A stretch of DNA of 64,000 bases from Hypericum androsaemum (lineage: Eukaryota > Streptophyta > Magnoliopsida > Malpighiales > Hypericaceae): NCBI GenBank assembly GCA_963995505.1, contig OZ023190.1, forward strand, positions 19,152,092-19,216,091, given 5' to 3'. Below, in pieces: positions 56,889 to 64,000 of this stretch. The position numbers were made by a program, and so were the translations under genes. Position 1 is the stretch's first letter. Every line of letters starts with the position of its first letter. A model generated the notes under the pieces. It made no database searches and was not told the origin of the DNA. It saw only the letters and a list, made by a program, of their open reading frames with translations.

Positions 56889-57810
56889 TAGGGATGGCAA
56901 TGGGCAGGATCTGGGTAGGATCTATAGGATCCAGATCCTTACCCTCTTTTTAAATGGTAGACCCAGATCCTTACCCTTATCTTTTTTAAAAATAAGGATT
57001 CGGGCAGGATCTGGGTCCTAAAAAATTGGGCAGGATCAGGGCGACCCGCGGGTCCGTATTTTTTTTAATATATTTAATTTTAAAAAATTAAATTATCTTT
57101 TGATAGTTTTCAAATAGCAATGAGACATTTTCATTCATTAAAAATATCAATACAAAGAAACCAAAAAAATAAATCAAAAAAAAAGTTGAAGTTGGGTAAG
57201 TTAAAATTGAGAATTTGGTTTGTAATTTTTGCTGCTATTACTTGGGGCATGCAACTGCTTCGTAATGGTATTATCTTCAATGAGACGAGGTACGATAATG
57301 AGTTTCTCCTGTATTTTGTGCTATTTCATGTCCACGAGTGGATCCTTTGGACGGATACCTTGATCATTCACAATCAATCGCTGCTCACTTTTTTGATTGC
57401 CTACAAGAATTTATAGGTCCCTCTTCTTTACCTCTTGAGGTTGAAGGAACGTTTTGATTGGGGGTGGGGTTGTAACTGATGTAAATATCGGGTCTCTTTA
57501 TCTTGTCTTTCTTTTTGCTCTTCCTCTGTCTTGAACTTTTGTTTTAATAAAAAATATTTACCTACCAACAAAATTGAGAATTTTGTATTATGTCTAATAA
57601 TATACATGTATATTATTTTAAAATTAATTTAAAAAATTCGGGTAGGATCAGGGCAGGATCCTATAGATCCATATCCATGCCCTTATCCTTTTAAAATATC
57701 AGGATCCGGGCAGGATTAGGGTCTAGACCCGGTCAAAGTCAACGGGTCTTGGACCCTTCGAGTCTGGATCAGGGTAGACCCTCAGGATAAGGGTCTAATT
57801 GCCATCCCTA
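56889..57810 (+). mobile_element. hAT-like non-autonomous element, complete, 922 bp
   Basis: Termini tagggatggcaat and attgccatcccta are perfect 13-bp inverted repeats. The 8-bp target duplication gtttcaat is perfect (56881-56888 and 57811-57818). Subterminal regions are dense in ggatctgggt/ggatcctacc words. The core is a LINE-derived fragment (57217-57569), not transposase. This copy is the best reference for the family found also at 918-1724 and 47902-52715. Confidence 0.92.
57217..57569 (+). mobile_element. LINE 3'-end fragment inside the hAT-like element
   Basis: Bounded by aaaattgagaattt at 57203-57216 and 57570-57583. The translation (open frame 57120-57416) shows LLRNGIIFNE and FHVHEWILW, typical of the segment after the zinc-binding domain of plant LINEs. 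The 3' end is ttttaataaaaaatatttacc, a common LINE tail. Same insertion as 1047-1397. Confidence 0.7.
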
Positions 57811-57818
57811 GTTTCAAT

Positions 57819-59356
57819 GTAGAGAAGGGTTAGGTGAACATTTAAATTTTATTTTGGAAGGGTTGCCATCTGCTTCTTACCCACCAACTTTAGCCCAACT
57901 GCGGATTGGCGATTTTGGCGACTGAGGAACAACTTTTTTAGGTTTGATCTTTTGACCGGAGGAACGACTTTTGTTGAATGCAGTTAACCTTAGGATATTA
58001 CCCGTCTCTCTACGAGATTATCCAAGAATTGAAAAAAATTAACCTGTTACCGAAATTTCATTGTCCACCAACCACCCAAGTTTTTTCACACCCAACAAGT
58101 TATTATGCTTTGACTTGTGAAATTATTAATCTTTTTATTATAAGTAAAAATATTGTTAAACATCATAGTGTTATTAAAACGGAAGTCCACTTTGGGCCAG
58201 CACAGTGGCCCACTTGGAGAACGAATAGCATCCGCGTGTTTGAATTTAATGGCCCACACGAGATATGCCATTACCTCCAAGGAATGGCATCCAATATATA
58301 TGCCAGGGATATTCCCTACCTCCATGCCCATTTCTCACTTGTCGATACATTTCTGATTCGGATAACATTTGTTAATAAATTCATCAGGTTGACCAATTTG
58401 TGACCCGATACTGTTATTCGCCATTTACATATGAATTATTTAAACAACTTGGTATTCATATATTTATTTTTTTATCAATAAATTTTTGTATTAAACACCA
58501 AGATAATTATATATGTACAACGTCTCCTAAGAAATTAGCTCGAATAATCACAACCAGTGCCATAATTCGAGCTAATTTAACCTTCGCGACTCAAAAAATA
58601 AGATAAGATAAGATTTTGGTTACAAAGAGCCTTCAAAGAGTCCGACCAAAAGAGCCATTCCCGCGTATGGAGAAGAATCTTGTTGATTGCCCGGTCCACC
58701 CAAGGAGACTCTTCTTCAAAAATTGCTAGATTTCAAGTGTACCAAATTCTACAAATGATTGCTCCCGTAAAAAGCCTGCATGGTATTCAGATATTTATAA
58801 ATACCACTAATATTGGTTAGATTAAAAAATGGTAAAAGTGTATCAACAGAATGTTAACACAATTACATTATGTCTCAAACTACAGAGAATTAGAACAATC
58901 TATGTGCTGGTGACATCTGCTGTAATAATCAAGATGAAAAATAATTAAAATCAAGTATAAAACCCGGTATTAGTTTGAGCATGTGCTGCACACCACAAAA
59001 TATGCTTTTGCTTTTTACGAACCATGAAATTTGTTTTTTCCGTTGTCGTTTCATATCCGAGAAATTGTTTAAAATGTTATAAATTATTTATAATCTACGT
59101 AAAAAAAACTTTGAGAATAAGAATAAAGAGAATATAGGGACTGGATCACAAAAATAAATAAAATAGTGAAGACTTAAATAATAATTTTTAAAATTAATAA
59201 TATTTTATAATTTTAGAACTTAAAAGAGTGTGGGAAATGGAACATAGTGGGTAAACTAAGATGGGCCTATGTTATGACTCACACTCCAACTTCGCTGCGG
59301 GCCTTCATTGATGGAAACGTACTTTTTTTTTGAAATTTTGCTCCGATAGCCCAATA
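57819..59356. other. Intergenic, no gene recognised
   Basis: A 141-codon open frame (57978-58403, plus) is the longest. Its composition is AT-driven, and I recognise no domain. No splice partners, RNA genes or element ends were found. Confidence 0.45.
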
Positions 59357-59369
59357 GGAAAACAAACTC

Positions 59370-60263
59370 CTCTTTTTTTTGGTAGAAAATGTGGGTCACG
59401 CCCCTCTGTATAAAAGCGAAGAGTTCAACCAAAACAAGCAACAAAGATCAAACCATAAACAGACTACCTAATTAGAGGGCCAGAGGTTCTTCCTCAGCCT
59501 CAGAAGTGGGGTCCCCTCTTTTGAGGTTGCGGCCGCCGGCCTCAGTAAAACCTTCTGACGGTAAAAATCCAGTGGAAAAACCCGCTACAAGAGGGAAAGA
59601 GCACCTCGGCAAGGTCAGGGTGACCCGTCTTGACGTTAGAACTGCTAAGTCTGATCCCCGTATATCATCACTGGCCATATGGGTACATCGGGGTAAACTA
59701 ACTCTCAGTAAGTCATCAAGGTACATCTCAAATCAACAGGCTAAAGGGACATTAGAAACAACATAGTCATACGAAATTTCTAAAGTGCGCTTGAAGAGGG
59801 CGTCTGCCACATGGTTGCCCTCCCGCCAGGTGTGCTGAATGTCGATCTCCCAGCTCCTTTCCAGGAGCTCCCACGCTCTACAGATCAGGGTCGCCAAGGG
59901 GTGTGCACGATCAGCATCACACGACCAACACATAAAATGGCTAGAGAGGAATCCACCTCCACCTGGACTCTCTGGAACTCCCTCTCTCATGATAGCTCAA
60001 GCCCGAAGACTAGAGCCCACAGCTCCGCAGCCAAGGAGACACAGCTACCAATGCTCTTCGCGAACCCACATACCCAAAGACCAGTCGAGTCGCGAATGAT
60101 ACCTCAAGCCCCAGCAGGACTTAGGTTGCCCATCGAAGCCCCATTAGTATTGAGCTTGACGAAGCCGGCCACAGGGCGCTGCCAGGAGATTAGGATTTCA
60201 GGACGAGGAGGTAATGGAATATTCTGGTCTGTTAAGACACGAACAAACTCTCATGTCCGGCTG
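59370..60263 (-). mobile_element. 5'-truncated LINE, RNase H end, 894 bp
   Basis: On the minus strand it ends with poly-A (T-run at 59373-59380). It is flanked by a perfect 13-bp duplication ggaaaacaaactc (59357-59369 and 60264-60276). The minus-strand frame 59990-59733 has RNase H features (LICRAWELLERSWEIDIQHT, then REGNHVADALFKRT). It belongs to the same LINE family as 5005-6265. Frames are broken upstream. Confidence 0.85.
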
Positions 60264-60276
60264 GGAAAACAAACTC

Positions 60277-61599
60277 TTTAAAAGGAAAGAAAAACAGCAA
60301 TCATGAAAAAGCACTAATTGTAATTGGGAGAAAAGCGAGGTTGAACTAGTTAAAATCACAAGCGGGTCAGGCTGGGAGGAGGGAAACGCCGAACGCGAAA
60401 AGAGCGCAATTGGAATTCATAGCCGTTATATTCCCCCAAAGTCGGTGCAAGCTTTCAAGGCTATTTAAGAAAGCCGATACCGCCCGCCATTACTCGTTGT
60501 AGTACCTACCCAAAAGATAATTACATTCCAGATTTTGCGGCATCATTTGGAGGTATTTTCCTTGGAAGTCCCTGGTATAGCCTTTATTTTACCATCGTGG
60601 TGAAGTTAATTTGTAAACCCGGGATTTTTAAACAAAAAATTTAAGGAGTTAAATGATCAAAACACAAATAATCAGTGACCTAAATATAATTCACCACCCA
60701 CTCACTACACAATTTCTAAAAGGACCCATTCACAATACCACAATCTCCACCAATTTCTCAGGCACTAACAGATTATCCCTCTATACCTACTTCTACTGAG
60801 TAATTGCCGCAAGTTAAGCATTAATCTAAGGTCTAGGTAGTTACACATATAATAAAGGGAGACTTGGCCAGGAAAGAGTAGATTAACAATGACAAAAGCG
60901 ACAAACACCCTCAAACAGAAAACCAAGTACACAAATTATTTAAATAGGAGGTGCGAAGCCTTGCTCAACTACAACTAGAGATAACCGGCTATGGCGTGAC
61001 ACCGAAGAGGAGAAGCAGACTTTTTTTGCTTATTGCTCAATTCTATTAACATTCAAGATTCCTCAAATACAAAGTAAATATAAGGAGATTCTCACGCTAC
61101 AATTAGGTAAGCTGTTAATGGGATCAATTCAATGTGCTTTTGATTTAATCAATTTTACGTTTGGGCCAAGTAATTAAAAAGGTATTCTTTCTTGATGATG
61201 GTTGCTTGAGTTTCGTAAGGGAGGTTAAATGGATTGTGTCCTTGTGGTGAATTAATGTATGTTAAATTGGTGATTTGGTGTATAATTAGATGCTTACTTT
61301 CATGAATTGGGCTTGACACTTGGTGATTGAATTGACCATCTTATTCTCGTTCTTGTCTTGCGTTGATTTTACTTTCTTTATGATATGATTACTTAATTTG
61401 TTGTTAAACTATGATATGGCTACTTGGTTTTTGCTGTTGATAATTTGATGGTTTACTAGCTTTGAATGGGTTGAATGATTTGTTTAGAAATGTGTTGATG
61501 GCATGATTTTGGTTGGAAAATTTCATGTGAAGTAATTTAATCTGATTTATTGGAATTATTGTGCATATTGGAATTGTGGCGATTGAGGTTTGGTCGATA
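60277..61599. other. Intergenic, possible old LTR debris
   Basis: No gene is supported. The region 61100-61599 is T/G-skewed with repeated ttgatt/tgatttg words, similar to sequences upstream of the repeat at 61600 and possibly part of the same LTR-like unit. Confidence 0.4.
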
Positions 61600-62270
61600 T
61601 TATTTGAAGTATGTAGGGCCGAGTGAGGTTATTAATAAGTCCCATAACGATGGGGTGATATGCCAGGACCCTATCATTGGGGGTGATATGATTGTCCCCA
61701 TAACGGTGGGGTAAACTCCAGGATACTACCATTGGGGTGATATGATGGTCCCCATAACGGCGGGGGTATGCGCCAGGACCCCTCCATTAGGGCTGATACG
61801 ATGACATAGCCTCATTAGGAGGGCTCCGGAGTTCCTGTCTTCATTCATCATGACTAGCTGCATCAGAGAGTCCTGCATTATCGTGTTGCATAACATTTCA
61901 TAAATGTTCGCTAATGTTCACGTTCATTTGGTTGCTTCTAAGATATGAGATTGATGAAGTGGGTAGTCAATATGCTTGATAGATAATTTGTATTATTTTG
62001 TTGTTGACTTTATCTGCTAACGATGATGTTTGAATCGTGAACTGCTTTCGAAAATGCTTGGGCCTGGCTTCGGGTTGATTGTTTGGGCAACTTATTGAGT
62101 AGCAAAACTCACCCAAATTTGCAACGTTATTTTCAGGTAATATGGAAGATTAATGGGATATATTTGAGAATAAAAGTATGGATTTATAAACCTTTAGAGA
62201 GAGTATAATTGAACCTTACGCAACTCTAGTTGTGTAGCAGTTGTCTCGGCTCCGGGTCGTGACATAATTA
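61600..62270. repeat. LTR-like debris with a tandem motif
   Basis: At about 61635-61800, three or four imperfect units contain cccataacggtggggt and gccaggaccctaccattggggtgata. The segment ends with ctccgggtcgtgaca at about 62250-62265, a 3' terminus seen in many plant Ty3-type LTR regions. No partner LTR, primer site or coding region is visible, so this is tentative. Confidence 0.45.
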
Positions 62271-64000
62271 GATATTTTCATCCATACGTACCTCCACTTG
62301 TATGAAAGAACTTAAATGTTGTCGATTCTATAGGTCTAGTACCACCTCCTTTTCTTGGGGGTGGGTACACAGGAGACATAAAGTATTCTGGAAGTTGCTA
62401 CCTACATTGTGAATTAAATAACTGGAACAGGAATGATGGCATCAATGTTGTTCTTGATGATTTCTTTCTCGGATCTCTATATCTTGAATTGGACTTACTG
62501 TCTCCAATGTAGCTTGCTGCACTTCCAGCAAATCACAAGATAAGAAGACCAATACACGAGGCTGTTACTTCAAGAGATTTATCGCATGTGTATGATGTAT
62601 TTCTTTCTTTCTTTTCTTTTAATTCAGTTTTAATTGATGCCGACATCTCTTTTCTGCCTTTTAGGTTGCTAATGGTGAGCTTAAGGATCAATGTTCCAAT
62701 CAAACAGAACCAAAAACTGATTTTCAGACTTACAAACAAAGTGGTAAGTTTTTTTAACTAAGAGACTTCCATTTCCATAATTCATATGTAGCTATGTTTC
62801 ACACATGTTGTATGATCATATTCTATTGAATCTGAGCAAAGATGACTTCCAAGAAGTTTGCTTGACTCTATTCAACTTCTAGTGCGTAATAATCTCAATG
62901 CTTTTTTTTTTCTTGTCTCATTTTATGCCAATTTTATCTGTTTATGCAGTTTCATTTGCTAAAGGAAGTATTTTGCTTCTTGGTATTGGAAGATAATCTA
63001 TCTTCGGATGGATTATTCTTGGTAGGAAGACACGTTAGCGATTCTCCAACGCTTCAAGGACACGGCACGGAAAATTGGTCTTGCCAAATTTTTTGACCCT
63101 CCTTAAAGTTCCAGCACGGCTACTTTCAGCCTTTAGGTGTTTTGGAGAATTCTTTTGGTGGAACTAATTGTGGTTTCCAGGGATGTGTACTAGATAGCGT
63201 TCATTATTGCTTAGCTTTGATAGCCAGGTATCTAATACTTTTGATGCTTACTCTGGTACATTTTTGTAAGAATTGAGAAACCAAAGTGATAACTTTCTAA
63301 AGTTTAAAGGAGCAATTGGCATGTCCTAATATGTTTGGGGAGCAAAGAGTATTTTTCCACAAACCCTAGCCGTATTAGGATAACTTGGGGCGGATTAGAG
63401 TTTTTAGCCTTGAAAACTATGATAAATAGGCATGTAGAATGTTCATTTTGTCACAAAAGTAATACCCACAAAATTTCTCTCACTGTGAAGGTGAGGAGCA
63501 AAATCTGACTCGGGAGGAGGTGCCAGGAGAGGACGAGACCATCCGGGAATCACTGTACGAGGAGGATAAGCTATTAACACTATTTTTCTTCTTAAATTCG
63601 AGTGATTCCTATCACAAGTCACGTATTTTATCTCCCAAACAAAAGGTGGAGAGGAAGAATTTGTGAGGGGATAAGTCAGATTCGAAGGAGTTTCGGAATG
63701 ATCGTTGGATTAGGCTCTTGAAAGTTTAAGAATTTAGGAGCAATGTCACGTAAGTAAAATTTGTGGTTACCTCATAAATAGATAATTTTAGTCTTCCTGA
63801 GACTATCACGTTTTGGTCTGAATCACGTATGATTCGGGTTTGAATTCTGACCTAATCTAATTCCTTTAATGTTAATGAATTCATTTTTGTATTATTTTTT
63901 GATTACCAAAGTTTCCTGATTCTCTATTGTTTATGGATTCGCTTATGTCCAAATTTTGATTATGATGAGTTTCGATGTGTTTATGCTATGTTCTGTATCT
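62271..64000 (+). other. Unrecognised region with exon-like segments
   Basis: Several segments look spliced. About 62308-62513 has a continuous plus frame (containing VPPPFLGGGYTGDIKYSG) up to a stop at 62511-62513. The frame goes on with PANHKIRRPIHEAVTSRDLS. A segment between an AG near 62664 and a GTAAGT near 62745 encodes ANGELKDQCSNQTEPKTDFQ. A further segment after an AG near 62949 encodes SFAKGSILLLGIG. I do not recognise the protein, and in-frame stops suggest a pseudogene or untranslated exons. The rest (63000-64000) shows nothing definite. Confidence 0.3.

Noticed and set aside
57978..58403. 141-codon plus-strand open frame
   Set aside because: AT-driven composition, no family resemblance and no neighbouring exons; treated as chance.

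Overview
This is a nuclear genomic window from a flowering plant, most likely a eudicot or another non-grass angiosperm. Genes are rich in introns with GT-AG splice sites. Non-coding DNA is AT-rich and littered with plant-type transposable elements (Copia, LINE, hAT-like, Mutator-like). All seven protein genes match angiosperm families. No bacterial, organellar or CRISPR signal was seen.

Layout: 1-12.9 kb is a repeat-rich block. It holds a gag-only Copia element at the left edge, two hAT-like elements, a 21-22 bp minisatellite, two LINE 3' ends and two small Mutator-like elements. 13.2-24.2 kb is a gene cluster: myo-inositol oxygenase (MIOX, +), AP-4 adaptor sigma subunit (-) and a plant ATP-dependent 6-phosphofructokinase of the PFK3 type (-). 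A 2.2 kb non-autonomous Copia sits between the last two. 26.5-33.5 kb holds a NUDT8-like Nudix hydrolase (-) and mitochondrial processing peptidase alpha (+), which diverge from a 1.1 kb intergenic region. 38.5-43.2 kb is a NAC075-type transcription factor (+). 47.05-53.0 kb is a three-level transposon nest: a Mutator-like element contains a hAT-like element, which contains a gag-only Copia, each with its own target-site duplication. 54.4-56.1 kb is a PTPMT1-type phosphatidylglycerophosphate phosphatase (-). From 56.9 kb to the end I see another hAT-like element, a LINE 3' end, LTR-like debris and an unrecognised exon-like segment near 62.3-63.0 kb.

The genes do not form a pathway. They are housekeeping functions: inositol to glucuronate, vesicle sorting, glycolysis, nucleotide-derivative hydrolysis, mitochondrial presequence cleavage, phosphatidylglycerol synthesis and one transcription factor. 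MIOX beside AP4S and PFK matches arrangements I recall from Arabidopsis and is probably old synteny. The most useful leads are a 36-nt in-frame cryptic exon in the PFK gene, a fourfold tandem repeat in the C-terminal exon of the phosphatase, a near-perfect 56-nt hairpin in a MIOX intron, small Mutator-like elements carrying internal minisatellites, and the fully dated transposon nest. Exon coordinates were derived by hand from splice motifs and family knowledge; no alignment software was run.
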